Notes under the pieces: generated by a model
The model's database searches: none
What the model was told of the DNA's origin: nothing
What the model saw: the letters and a program-made list of their open reading frames with translations, nothing else
Origin: Clitopilus passeckerianus
Lineage: Eukaryota > Basidiomycota > Agaricomycetes > Agaricales > Entolomataceae
Assembly: GCA_944990035.1 (NCBI GenBank)
Contig: CALYLX010000059.1
Location: forward strand, 124,001 to 188,000
Length of the DNA stretch: 64,000 bases
Reading direction: 5' to 3'
Position numbers and translations under genes: made by a program
In this document: positions 25,250-36,989 of the stretch, piece after piece
Position numbering within the stretch: position 1 is the first letter of the stretch
Layout of the letters: the number at the start of each line of letters is the position of its first letter

Positions 25250-27800
25250 GTTGTCGTGTGGCGGGTTCGGGAAGAATGACATTCGTCTTGCAGCGTTACA
25301 TTTCGGAAACTAAGGCTGATATGCAGATTCATCTCGCTCATCATAGATTTGCAGGGACGACGTTCATTCAGGGACTTTCCTTGTCTATTTGCTCATATGA
25401 GGGGTGCAGCCGCCTGCAGAACGCGGGCGTCTTACCACAAGAAGCCCAAGCTACAATGCCGTTCTGTGAAATAATGCAATCACAAGCTCGATACAAGTTA
25501 GCAATCGCTGGATTGCACAACTGGATGCCTCCATGGCCGCTGTCCTCTGCTTCTTTATCCGGCATATCTGATAGGTATAATGGAAGTCCCTCGAGGCCTA
25601 CTAAATGAAGATACTAATGGACTGGTACAAATCCTTCTCGGAATCAGTTGGCAGCCCCGGTTCGACCCTCAACGTTCAACCTTCCCGATGTCGATGTATG
25701 GTCTAGGTATTCATTCTACAAGGCGATACGGACAAGAACTCGTCCAAATACGGTCTATCGTGACAGGCTCTCGAAAATTGGTGCCTAAATTTACGGTTCT
25801 CTGACTAAAATGAAGGGGAGTATGCAAAGCTGTACGGGGTAGCTTGCCGTCCATAGCTTCCCCTCTCCCCGACCGACAGGATTCAAATAAATGAGAAAGA
25901 AAATAGAGTCCGGTAGTCATTCACGACCCAGGCGGGGAATGTATTCAGAAGAAAGGTGGCATGGACCCTACAGAACAAAATAATAGAAAAACCACAGCAA
26001 TGTGGCGTAGGTCGTGCGGTAGATGTGCTGAGAAAGAGAACAATAAAGGGTATTATAAAGGGGGAAGTGTCCGTAACAATGCAGATGCAGGATGTCATAA
26101 AGTGTTCGATGGGAGGGAGCCAGATGTGGGTGAAGAGAACTTGCCCGTTGTGGAAAGATGTCCAGTTCCAAAGCATGAAAGGTATCGCCTCTTCCAATCC
26201 TATCGTCCTTTCTCCGTACATTCCCTTGCCAAGATTTTCGCACAGCGGAATCGCAGCAGATGGCCTAGTGCATCGAAATAAGGGGCACGAGTGATGAGCA
26301 GGTGCAGCTTCTTTCTCAGGCAGCATGACCCCCGGACGACGTGACACTAGACCACGAAGTGCTACCCTATTTTAGCAGACAACGTGCCACCGGCGGCGCA
26401 TGAAGCGTGTAGTGATGTGGGGTATACGTTGAGTACGGTGGTTAGTTCTGGCCTAGTTCTGGCGCAGCGTGGATGCTTGAGAATTCTTGGTATCGTGTTG
26501 GGACAGCTTGTCCATTATGCCCAGATGCCTCGCCAGGGACCCAATTCATTCCAACTGTCCTTCTTCCCCTCCTCATTCCATTCCCCACGGGTCCCGCCGA
26601 ACCCAGAGTTGAGCAGGGACTTCAATATTGAACCATACGTATGTGGATAGGGGGCCATAGGTCCTGATGGCAGACCGACACAGCTGCAACGGGCTCTGGT
26701 GCCAAAAACTGGGTCGAAACGGGGGCCCGTTATAGCAGCTAGATGGCGTAGTCTCGACGGGGAGCTGAGTGAGAAGGTGAAGTGCCACTACCACTTCTTC
26801 CGATCCGTCGGCTGCCGCTCATCTTTTTTGGAGGAAACCATCATTGGCGCCGCAAGACGAGCAGGAGCGCCAATTACTTGCTCCAACATCTGAGCAGCTG
26901 GGGGCCTTCTGGGCCCCGTGGCTCAACTCGTGAAGAGGTGGGATTATGCTGAGAGTTGCAAGCTGCGCCGGGGACAACGTCCGGAGTTGTGACATTATCA
27001 ACGGAGAACAGTACATCGGGTGCCGCGAAGCCAATGGAAATTTTCCTCCCGTTGGAGGCGACCTTGACGTTTGTAAAAGTGTGAAGTCAATGTCCAAGGT
27101 CCGACGAGGGTTTCCGGTGCTGTTAGGGAAAGAGGCCTGATCATTGGAGGTGCCACGGGTATCGCCACCTTGAGAATTTGACCCAGAGGTTGGTCGAGAA
27201 CCGAGTGGCCAGGATTCGTAGTCTGCATAGTGGCGCCAGCGGAAAGTAGGGGAGGACGGAAGGGTGGCGGTAACTGCTGGCTCTAGTGGCGAAGAGGTCG
27301 TTGAGGTGGGGCGTGATGGTGAGAGGTTCGATTCGTAAAAGGCGTGGGCGATATGCAGGGATCCTTGACTACAGCCACGAGGAGCTTCGTGCGCAGGTAA
27401 AGCACGGCTGTATTAAAGGTTCGCGACCTGAGTCTTCAGGAGCAACAAACCATGCTTGGGGAGGATGACGTTCTGCCGAATCTGAACCGCAGAGAAGAAG
27501 TTGCGCCGGCTGCTGAAGTCCGTTGGCAGCCAGGTGTTGGGGAGGAGACCTGTTTGTGTTCTGGGTTCTTGGGAGAGGGAGGAGCAGCTGCGTTGGGGTG
27601 GCGTATGTTGGTACGAAAGACGAGGTAGCATGAGTTTGTGTGACCGAGTTTGGGTATTGTCCTGATTGGCCTACGAGAAACGAACAGCATCCATGATTAC
27701 GAGTGTTTTACCGGCTGGACATGGGAAGAAGTGTGATAGGCGGCCACTGGACTGAGTTTGGCCTATTCTGCCTGCTTTATCGTTCCATAGCCGTCAACTC
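25250..27800 (-). repeat. Duplicated block C: most eroded copy
   Basis: Third copy of the segment in blocks A and B. Alignment is clear near 25,350-25,440, 26,000-26,260 and 27,330-27,420; the last reads LRTKLLVAVVKDPCISPTP on the minus strand, matching the block A exon with QRTKFLAAAVEDPC. Frames are more interrupted than in A and B. Probably a dead copy. Confidence 0.4.
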
Positions 27801-28224
27801 GAGACAGCATTGAGGTCCAAAAGTAAACATCCGACATCCGAGATGCACTTCCGGCGCTGTTGGCTAACGGCTGGAGCGTCAACGGCAGTGTGGGTCCTAC
27901 TAGGGTGCGTTCTGAGTGCCTGCACCAAACAGGATGTTAAGGTAATCGAGGGTTCCGTGAGGAAGGCCTGGATTCCGCCTGGTAGAAGGCAGAACAATGG
28001 TTCTGAGTTGGCTACCGGTTGGCCGGTTATTCGTCGCTCGGTGCAAAAGCAAACAGATGTGCTGAGGGGGTGCGGCGGAGGAGGGTGGACTTGGTGCGAC
28101 TATGGCCTGGAGTTCGCAACCAGGCGGTCGAAGTCGTGTGTGCTGTACAGTGTCGTATGGCTGGTACCACGTCTGCGACATGAGGACGTTTGGGCGGTAG
28201 CTACGAGGGGCTTCTGGGCAGGGC

Positions 28225-28973
28225 TCAGGTGTGGTGCCACAAGCGTTTCCCGGCCTCTTCGTCCAACCACATCTTCCACAAGCTCGAGTAAGACTTGACA
28301 AGTGTCACTTGAAGATGTTCTTCTCGGCTGGTAGCTATTTGGGCGACTTCAATACAGACCTGCGGAAAAAACTAATCAGCTTTCTGTTCCGCAAAGAAAT
28401 GGTAGCAGACGAGACGAAGGGAGTGATCATGGAGATGACGGAAAAGCAAATAAGGAGCTTACCTGTAACAAATCCATGCCGTCCATGAACGTAGTGACCG
28501 ATATTCGCCTCCCTCGACACGTCCACAGCAATGTATATCATAGGCTCAGATCCTCCCGTTGATAGGGCAGGAAAAAAGTAACCGTTGAATCGACGGGGTT
28601 GGAATCCGAGCACAGAGGGTACCAGATGGCCAATGGTTCGTCTGCTGCAAGCATTGAGGTTTCCCCCGACGAGACACTGCTCTTCTTGATAAGAATGCGG
28701 AATGGCGCATGAGGATGTTGAAGCTGCTGTTGTGTGGGTTTTCAAACTTGAAAGATCCTTTAGAGTAAAACAAACGTCAGCATTTCGTTCGGATCGGCCA
28801 GGACAGAAGAAAACGAGACAAAAATAAAAAGACCAAATAGGATGAAAGGAGCATGTTCGAACGACGATGGGGAGGGAGCAAGCGGCCAAGCAGGGGAAGG
28901 GAACGAAAATATGTACCTTGGCTTTGTCGTTGCGAACCAATTTCTCAACCTGAGGCGTCTCGTTGACACTAGC
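28225..28973 (-). CDS. Unrecognised three-exon coding candidate
   Basis: Three minus-strand pieces join with good GT-AG sites: 28973-28917 (ASVNETPQVEKLVRNDKAK), 28757-28463 (contains YQEEQCLVGGNLNACSRR and MIYIAVDVSREANIGHYVHG) and 28359-28225 (VCIEVAQIATSREEHLQ, ending in a stop). The total is about 160 residues without a clear start; the 5' end may lie further upstream, towards 29,170. Composition looks coding, but I do not recognise a family. Relation to the duplicated blocks next to it is unclear. Confidence 0.35.
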
Positions 28974-29179
28974 TCACCAACTACCGTGATTTCTTATTCT
29001 TGAGGTTAACATGTGCCAGTCTGGCATTCTTGAAGAGACCTTGGATCGCAATTGGCACAGGGTGCCTCTGTTGGACAACAGCAGCACTGTGGATGCTGGA
29101 GCATAAGTCCAGCGAAGCAGCGCTAGATTTGAGGCAAGTGCAAAGTGCATATGCGGATGGCGGCTTGGCGTCATTTTTG

Positions 29180-29890
29180 TAGCGTTAGCTTTCCTATGGG
29201 GATGGAGCCAGGAGAGTTCAAAAACGGTGTAGAAGGAGCGAGAAGGAAAAGAATTGCCACGACAAGGCTCGAACTGTTGATAACTTCCGAGTGCCGAGCC
29301 GATTGCTAGAAAGAATTGATGGCTTGCACTTCAATCTTCCTCAACTTCAGCCAGGTTCACCGACTAAAATCGTCTGACTTGGTCTTGGTTTGCGGATATG
29401 CTCTGGCCTCCGCCTACAACTCTGGACGGCTTGTGATCCAGCTATTTAATTTCGCTGTGAGAGCTTGGACCCTCTCCTTCCGCTGCTAGCCTCTCCCGGC
29501 GAGCTAATTATATGGCTGTCAGGAGCCACTACTATGATCACTGGTAAATGTCGTAGATCTTCCGCTTTATTAGCATTACCAATGGCCCCATTGAATTCAG
29601 GGCTCTGCTAAGGTGGTGATAATGCCTTATGGACCATAATCGAACTGGACTCTTTGGTATTTAGAGGGGCAAACTTGAAGGAGCGCTTTGCATTCTCAAC
29701 TCAAGACCACCACCACCCGTTGGTATGACCTTCAGACCATCGCGACTACGTACTCCTCCCTAAAACTTCCCACAGCCACCTTACCAAGACCAAACGATAA
29801 ACAGAACACCGAGTCGTGCTACCTTGATACTGCACAATCCAACGCAAGTTTACCGCATCCAATCCTCGCTTACACACTCATAGCATATCC
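29180..29890. other. Intergenic, leader of the small cysteine-rich gene
   Basis: No gene recognised. The last 200 bases are presumably promoter and leader of the plus-strand gene starting at 29,895. Confidence 0.4.
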
Positions 29891-29894
29891 ACAG

Positions 29895-30107
29895 ATGCAT
29901 GTTCTGCGTTTGATACTTCCCATGCTCGTTACTGCGGCCTCCGCATCAGTCATAGCAAGGGAAGAAGCCGCCAGCGTCTGCGGTTGTACGGCGCTAAAGA
30001 AATGTTTCTGCCCTCTTTTCATCCCCGCCTGCCCGAAAGGCCAGGCCTTGGCGGTCACCTATAGCCCACCGTGCTGCTGCCCCAGCTACAAGTGTATAAA
30101 TGTATAA
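29895..30107 (+). CDS. Small secreted nine-cysteine protein, 70 aa
   Basis: Single-exon ORF from ATG 29,895. An N-terminal hydrophobic signal peptide (LRLILPMLVTAASASV) is followed by a compact cysteine-rich mature part. The spacing is C-x-C-x5-C-x-C-x6-C-x13-CCC-x4-C, including VTYSPPCCC near the end. A paralogue with almost the same spacing lies at 52,376-52,615. Small secreted cysteine-rich proteins of fungi act at the cell surface or outside the cell; the exact role here is unknown. The open frame extends further upstream, but this ATG directly precedes the signal peptide, so I chose it. Confidence 0.7.
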   Translation: MHVLRLILPMLVTAASASVIAREEAASVCGCTALKKCFCPLFIPACPKGQALAVTYSPPCCCPSYKCINV

Positions 30108-30606
30108 TATTTCAGGGCGAGAGTTGTCGGTGTTGGAAGAAACACAAAATGGCTTTCAAATATCGCAACGAATCGGACTAAATAGTATTCACCGAGTAAA
30201 TAGGCATCAGTTGATTTTGAAATTCAAATTCTGTTCACGAGTTTCATTCCGTCATGCCTGTCGTAATGTGGTGGGCAGGGGCCAGGTGCAAATCCTGTTC
30301 GTGAACCCTCGATACTCCTCGATATCCGGATCTTATGGATGGGTAGATCGTTTATTTAAAGAAATAGAAGGCTACCATCACCAATGGCAGTGGACGAAGT
30401 AGTTATTGATCAACTGCGCCCCACTACATAACACTCTTCTGGTATAGACGAGGCTTTAAACGACGGATATCCGGGCAATCGCTGAGACGCATTCTTGGAC
30501 TATCACCCTTCAGTCCTCTCATTCTCCTTTTCAGAACTTGCATCCCGTAGACGAACAAGCTACTCCAGGTGCTACCAAGAATCCGCGTCAGTTTCAGGTA
30601 TTACGA

Positions 30607-31052
30607 TCAGCCACCACCAGAAAAATACGTACGACAGCACCACTTCTTCCCAGAACATTTATGATCGCCCTTGAAGGTGCATCCCGTGGCAGGCTTATAA
30701 CACTTCTTTCCGTTCGGGCAACACCCGATTGAATATCCGTCCGTTACGCAGTATTGGCTGTTGGGGCAGCATCTGTTGTCTGTGGACCCGGAAAGGGTAA
30801 TGGGATTAGAACTAAGTTATCATGGTGAAACGGAGACTTTGACTTACAGCCGCACGAATGATTTCCTTTAGCACATGCAGCTGCTGCGGCAGATTTGTTG
30901 GTAGAGGATGAGTTGAGGAGACCTTCAATCCTAGCATCGCTCGGAGCCTCGTCCCCTTCGAGCACGTACGGTAGGTCAGGGTACAAAGATGCCGAGAGAG
31001 CGGGAAGCAAGACGGCGGAGACGACAAAGAAGGCCTTCAGTGAGAAATGCAT
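30607..31052 (-). CDS. Small secreted cysteine-rich protein, about 125 aa
   Basis: Two exons: 31052-30848 and 30779-30607. The start has a clear signal peptide (SLKAFFVVSAVLLPALSAS). The first exon ends in HSCG and the second continues NRCCPNSQYC, then GCCPNGKKC, and ends with KCSGKKWCCR and a glycine tail. The repeated CCPNxxxC pattern resembles disulphide-rich fungal secreted proteins. The intron sits in the middle of the cysteine-rich part. It is adjacent to, but not clearly homologous with, the nine-cysteine gene at 29,895. A TATA-like AATAAAAG lies roughly 70 nt upstream. Confidence 0.62.
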
Positions 31053-31059
31053 TGCTTGT

Positions 31060-32920
31060 CAGTTGGGAGGAAACAAAAGAGCGAGCTGAGCTGAGTGAAT
31101 GAGAAGACAAGAGTGACGAGGCTTTTATTCTTCGACTCCGAGCGCTTGAGAACGCTGTCTTGGCGACAAGTCAGACTCGAAACTGATCATATACCCCCTC
31201 GTTGGAGCTCAACGTTTTCGCCAAGTTGATGTCAGCAGGTGTCGAAGGCCTTCACAGCATCCATGAAAGGTCAAAGACAACACGGGTAGAGCACACAGCG
31301 CACAGCTATCAGATGGCTGTCGAACGTAAAACATGTGTCTTGATGAGTACCAGTAGTTTGACAGAGTGTGAGCTGTTGTGGTGTTGGTTTTGGGTAGTGA
31401 ATGTTCCTCTAGCTAGAAATGATCCCATAGCACCGAAGGAGATGAAGCGTGCAGGAGGGAGACTCCTACTCGGGAGAACGATGATAGATTGACGCTCATA
31501 AAACCGCCGTTGCCTTCGGAGCTCAAGCAACTATGGAACAGCGTGCAACACCAAACTTAGACAATAAGAACAATTAGAATAATCGAAGAGTGCATACGAA
31601 GAGAGCGTGATCTCGAGTGGAGAAACGGACGCATGCAGAGCCGAATGCCCGTATACAGCGAAACTGGACCGACGGAGTCGTCGTCTTAGAAAGACGGGTG
31701 TAAGGATATGGGAACTATGTCTATTCGACATAAGCGAAGTCTCCAGAAAATGTGACCACTACAGTTGGTCATGTGAAGGTATCCGAAGCGGGTGTCTGTG
31801 CATATTGATCAACAGCGAAAACGACAACTTCAAATTCGAGAAGTTGATCATCAGTTTGGAGACGCTAGAAGCTGAGCGCTGATGGCTTGCAAGGAACAAA
31901 TGAACCAGGAAGCCTGGGAGCTCCTTTGTCGACGAACATGTGATTAAACCGCCTCGGTATTGGTAGCAAACACGAGTCAGAAGTTGGCATCCGATCCCAT
32001 TAAGGACGGAGCGTTGAACATCGAAGTCGCCTTAGGTGACGCGTGGGCACCCCCATTAACGACATAAATTCCGGGTTTATGGGCCTAACAAGAGGGAAGC
32101 GGTCGAGAATTCTAGTGATTTAATCCAATATTTGTGTGATTGTGAGGTCTTTGGGCTGGCAAAGGTACATCGCCTGGTACGACGTCGAAATGAACGAGCC
32201 AGATGCGGAAGGGAAAGGAGGATGATACGAAGTGGCCGAGGTGAGGTGGAGTACGATAGTGAGCGATCTGGCCGAAATATTGTCCTTGCAATACGTAGGC
32301 AATTCAATTGGGGCTTAAAGGAGCATCATGCTCGGTGTATGTATCAGCACTCTGCCTCTTCAGCTGGAGCTTTCCACTAGTCCTGTTGGGTACGTCTTGT
32401 ACATGGCGGGCGATGAATCGCCGATGATGGCCAATCCTGCTCTTGGTTAACAACACGAGTTCAGGCCGCGGATCTCAGAGCCAGTTTATCATGCACATAA
32501 TGTGCCGTCATCAAATGCTGAGCGTTTGAACCGGAGTCGAGTAAAGATTCAGAAGGATCCGGAACGGAAAGGAACGTTGAACGACGCGTCCGATGAGTGC
32601 ACGTCAAGACCTCAGGCCTTAGCTCTGCCGGGTCATTTTCGAGACGAAAATGACCCTGCACTCAGGGCCTAATCATCTTTTGGTACTACGATGGTTCATC
32701 TCAGAATTGGAGAGGGACTCCACGTAATTTCTTAGCTTCTTTCACCCGTATCTGACCAGTACGATGTATTTCCCACAAACGATCAGACAGATGAAAAGGA
32801 AGGAACCAAACATCGATCTTGAACATAGCCATCTGAGACAGAAAGAGGTCCCTTCAATTCGAAAGCAACCTGTACAAATGAAAATGAAATCAACCTCCTC
32901 TCCTCAATCGTACCCAAAAG
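31060..32920. other. No recognisable gene
   Basis: Short open frames on both strands without domain or splice support. Nothing functional seen. Confidence 0.4.
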
Positions 32921-32921
32921 C

Positions 32922-34191
32922 TTAGTCTGTCACATCGACATGATCCACAAACGGTGCTCGAAGTTCCACAATTTTAGTCCTCTGAACCTCTCTATTCTTC
33001 TTCCCAAAGTACCGCTCTGTTGCGAATGCCCATCTGTTCTTCCAAGATTAGCAACCCAAGATCACCTAAGAATCAATATGAAGACGTGCCTGACTTGACC
33101 TGCTATAAAAAGTGCATAACCATCTAAAATGAGGACCGCGTCTTTCCACGCCTGGCCTTCTCTCTTCTCAAGCATACGTTTTGCATCGACAAACTGAGCA
33201 ATTAGAGCCTCGCAGTATCCACCGAAGTAGTCCATGGCCCCTTGAATATCGAGACCGCGTTCTTTCATGATGACCGGGATGACATTCGCCCCGTTGTGGC
33301 CCCTGGATTGCTCCGCACTGTACGAATGGACGTCCTGAAAGCAAAGGGTTGTTCATCAGCATGCAATTCATATAGATATTTGAGGTATACGTGCACTCAC
33401 GTTAGTCCCAAAGGAAAGGTCGAGTGCTGCATTATACGCCACTTGAAAGATTGGATCGTCGAGAACACTCTCTGGAAGTTCGAGTTCGGCACAGTATTCG
33501 ACAGTGTCCATAACAATTCGCACGCCAGCGACTTCACGGCGGAATGCCATGTATCCTGGTATATCAAGCAACTTCTGTGTTTCCCGGTTGACCGCCTCGT
33601 CGGCTACCGTATCGGTGTAGCTGCAGAAATGGTCGATGAAGCGTGCAACGAAGGATGGACTCCTTACACCGTCAAGGTGACATTTACGAAAGCTGAGTAG
33701 ACCCGCAGGTTTAGTTGGCCCGGTCTTAAACGAGCCGTGGGTTAACTTACTTTTGGAGCATCGCGCAGAGCCAAGAACCATCGTCGTAGTCGATATCAGT
33801 AAGGGCTTTTCTCGTGACCTTTGCTGTCTCTTGTGCTGTTTGACCAGTCTGCACATCGGTAACTTGATCATAGAGACCGAAAAGATTGTACTATCAGTGT
33901 AGTGAGAATCGACTTTCACGAGAGGAAGTGGTCTCTTACCAGATCCATCATAGCTCGAATACAAGACCTGTTGGCTAAGGGATAGATGTGAGCTACCAGA
34001 AGCTCGATCTTGCACCGGTCCATGAAGTCCGTCATCTTTGGGCCATAAATATGGCTCTGATACTGCATGATCCATTCCCTTGCCTCAGGCAAGACGTCGT
34101 TATAGCACGGGCTTGTACCTTCGTCTGGGAAGACAGAGAGAACCGCTTCGAAGTCGGGGATGCGGAAGTAGATAGGTGATCCTTGCGCCAT
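32922..34191 (-). CDS. Sesquiterpene synthase-like terpene cyclase (copy 4, divergent), 346 aa
   Basis: Five exons: 34191-33940, 33890-33751, 33692-33401, 33334-33090 and 33033-32922. The frame closes only if the fourth intron uses a GC donor (AG|GCACGT). Exon positions match copies 2 and 3, but the sequence is clearly more diverged. The acidic motif reads D92-Q-V-T-D96, with Gln where relatives have Glu. The NSE motif is complete (NDVHSYSAEQ). The C-terminal pair is RY (ATERYFGKK), unlike RF in copies 2 and 3. The TATA box reads ATATAAAG. Likely an older paralogue with its own product; the Gln substitution makes activity less certain. Confidence 0.85.
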
Positions 34192-34237
34192 GATATGTAA
34201 ATACTTGAATGCTGAGGTAGAAGGAAACCTCCGCCTA

Positions 34238-34245
34238 CTTTATAT
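34238..34245 (-). promoter_or_regulatory. TATA box of terpene synthase copy 4
   Basis: ATATAAAG on the minus strand about 47-54 nt upstream of the ATG at 34,191. Confidence 0.5.
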
Positions 34246-34259
34246 CTTGGTTCCAACCC

Positions 34260-35281
34260 TTCCAATCAACCGGATGCCGCGTGGAGTGGAACAGTGTCCT
34301 CGACAGTTAGAATGGAACTATCGTTAATTCGGTCAGACAGGTTTGAACTGTCCTATCCGTCGGAATTGGCCCTGTTCTCGCAACTAGCACGTCGCCGGTG
34401 AATTTGGAAATACGTGGCTTGACTAGTGATCGCTGAAAGGCCTGCTTCGTGCCGGTATTTCAAAAGAAAGAAGGCCCTCAGTGTGTGTATAAAGGGCAAC
34501 TTGGGCCGATCTAGTAGGAGGAGCCCGACGGTCTGGCGGGGTATTGGGGGCGATGCACCAGAAGTCAGTCAAGTGCGTCATAGAATCAAGTCAACGTATG
34601 AATCAGATTATACTACAGGCGCCCTCCGAGCTGTGGCGTATTCCGAATCAACAAGAGACTTATACGTGCGTGGCATCGGTTCTATTTCTTTTGTCTGAGC
34701 TTTAAATCTTCATCCAAGTCTTCATCTTTAATTTATGAGGTAGGAAACTACTCCGAGAACGACCTCACCCTGCCAACTTCCTTACGGCGAGTTCATTTGG
34801 ACATTTTTAGTCCATCCCTGGTAATCGGCGTTCGTAGACACCGATCGTTCTAGGTAGATGGGTTAAAGCGCAAGCATGCTGTCAATAATTTTGTATATTC
34901 TGGTCTATACAGTTCGTGCTCAGGCCGTGACCAGCCTACTATCGCTTGAATGAGAGTACTCTCGTTAGCGATCTGTCCTCCTATCGCAAGGAAAGAAGAC
35001 AGCAAGAGAAGTTTCAACGTCTAGGCATGTGATGGTCTGGAGGAAGTCAAACGGCTTGTCCGCCATTACGAAGATAAGTTTTTGGAGATTTTAAACAAAT
35101 TGAGTGGAAAGTATTCGGGTTCAGCAGAGGAATCGGAAAAAATCGAGAAGCTTGGGTCTGGGATGGTCAATCTCATGGGTGGAAATGCATATTGGTCTAA
35201 CTATACGCCGCGGTACAATGGATTTAGCCCGAAGCCGTGATTAACGTAGTCAATGCTTGGATAGATGTAATCTTATGCTCT
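34260..35281. other. Intergenic, no gene seen
   Basis: No protein-like exon chain was found on either strand. It separates two minus-strand genes. Confidence 0.4.
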
Positions 35282-36909
35282 TCAGTCATCTGCGACCTTA
35301 ATAACCACGGTCCCATGGTTATGCCCCTCAAGCAGTCTCTGCATTGCCGAAGAGACTTTCTCCAATCCGACATGCACCTCTTCGATAGCTTTGAATTCCC
35401 CAGTAGCGAGTTTCTGGGGAATAGTGGCGTAGAACTCGTCACCCCACTTCTCATCGAGGTAGCTAACAACGAAGCCGAAGACCGAGATGTGTTTGTTGAC
35501 AATGTTCATGAGGTTCTGAGGTTCGCCAAATAACAAACTACGTTAGCCAGGAATGTAAAGGTACCGAACAGATGGATTGACTTACGGTAACTGGCTTAGC
35601 CTGACCACCATAGCCTAGAATATGATTACGATGAGATCGCCAAAAGCAAGGTGCTGTTCCGACTTACCAGAGGCCATACCACATTCCTTCGAAGATCCAA
35701 CGCGATCAGATGAGAAGAGGGCAGCTGAAGAAATGTACTTACGATGAACGTCGCTCCTGTTTTGGCAGCATCCAGAGCGGCCTCCAGCATCTCGCCTCCG
35801 ACATTATCCCAGTACCTGAGAGCTCATGTCAGGATGAGCTTCGGGATGAGAGACTACAACACATACATATCAATTGGTCCTTCCTTTGATAGAACCTCAG
35901 CAGCACTCGTCGTCTTGTAGTTGAAAGGGACATCTGCGCCGATGGATCTCATGAACTCGACCTTCTCGTCGGTGCCAGCACAAGCGATGACCCTTAGTCC
36001 GTCTGCTTTTGCCAACTGAACGACCAGACTATAGGTTCTCCGTCAATGTTGTGAAGAGGGGCATGGTTTAGGGACTCACGATCCTACAGCACCAGCTCCT
36101 GTCGTGACGAATATGGTGTCGCCCTTGGTTTTGATCATTAGCTGGAGGAAATTCGACGATATTAATTGCTAGATACCTTCTTGGCTTTCGAGAATTCGCG
36201 CCATCCGTAATACGCAGTCTGACCTGATAAAGTTATGGGTGAGATATCGGTCAGATCTGATTTAGAACGATGAAACCCACCAGGCATTCCACCAGTACCC
36301 AAGAAGTACGACCAAGGCACTTTCCCGTTCACATTGTCGATCACCTTGAGTCCGGCCAACGAGGGAATAACGCTATACTCCTGATGGGCTGGAGAATCAT
36401 CAGCACTCAAACACCGCGCCTATGAAAATACACTTACGAAGGAAGCCAAAAACGTGATCGCCGACGGTTACTTCTTCGCTCTCAGAACGAAGTACGACGC
36501 CAACACTATGGGTACTTATTCTGTGGGAATCGCGTCAGATAAGTCCTAGCGTACTGATAACGCAGGCCTACGGATGGCCGAGAGGATAGGCAGGCTATGG
36601 AAATTAGTTCTCAAGCCGGAATTCGAAAATGGTCGGGCTCACCAAAGCCGTGTTTTCATCTGCAGGCCGCATCATCAACCGATTGTAAAGGTGAAGAGAC
36701 ACAGCGATCGTCTTGACAAGGAACCCTCCGTTGAGAGCAACTTTCTCCACGTCAATAGTGTCGGTGTCGTCGTATCCGATCGTGTCTTCGCTCGTCACGT
36801 AGCCTATTGTTTCGATGAGTTCCAATGAAATGGTGGCACATTACACTGAGTTTGCCTGACCTTTAGGATAGGCGCTGAGAATCGCTTTGGCGTTTCGGAT
36901 CGAAGGCAT
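35282..36909 (-). CDS. MDR-family NAD(P)H-dependent oxidoreductase, 344 aa
   Basis: Twelve exons assemble without breaks: 36909-36861, 36803-36643, 36594-36572, 36505-36438, 36388-36281, 36223-36177, 36141-36080, 36028-35867, 35815-35743, 35686-35668, 35614-35586 and 35515-35282. The middle carries a Rossmann nucleotide-binding motif (TTGAGAVGSLVVQLAKA), followed by GADVPFNY and YWDNVGGEML. These are typical of zinc-lacking medium-chain reductases such as alkenal/one oxidoreductases and prostaglandin or leukotriene reductases. Such enzymes reduce activated double bonds with NADPH in the cytosol. No zinc-binding cysteine set is visible. Three exons are only 23, 19 and 29 nt. A TATA box lies about 72 nt upstream. 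Confidence 0.82.
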
Positions 36910-36980
36910 TGTAGATATGCGTCCCTAAGGTTCTCAAAGTTGGGTTGTTAACTGCTTTCTGAGGATCGCAGGATGAGTGG

Positions 36981-36988
36981 CTTTATAG
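36981..36988 (-). promoter_or_regulatory. TATA box of the MDR oxidoreductase gene
   Basis: CTATAAAG on the minus strand, about 72 nt before the ATG at 36,909. Confidence 0.5.
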
Positions 36989-36989
36989 C

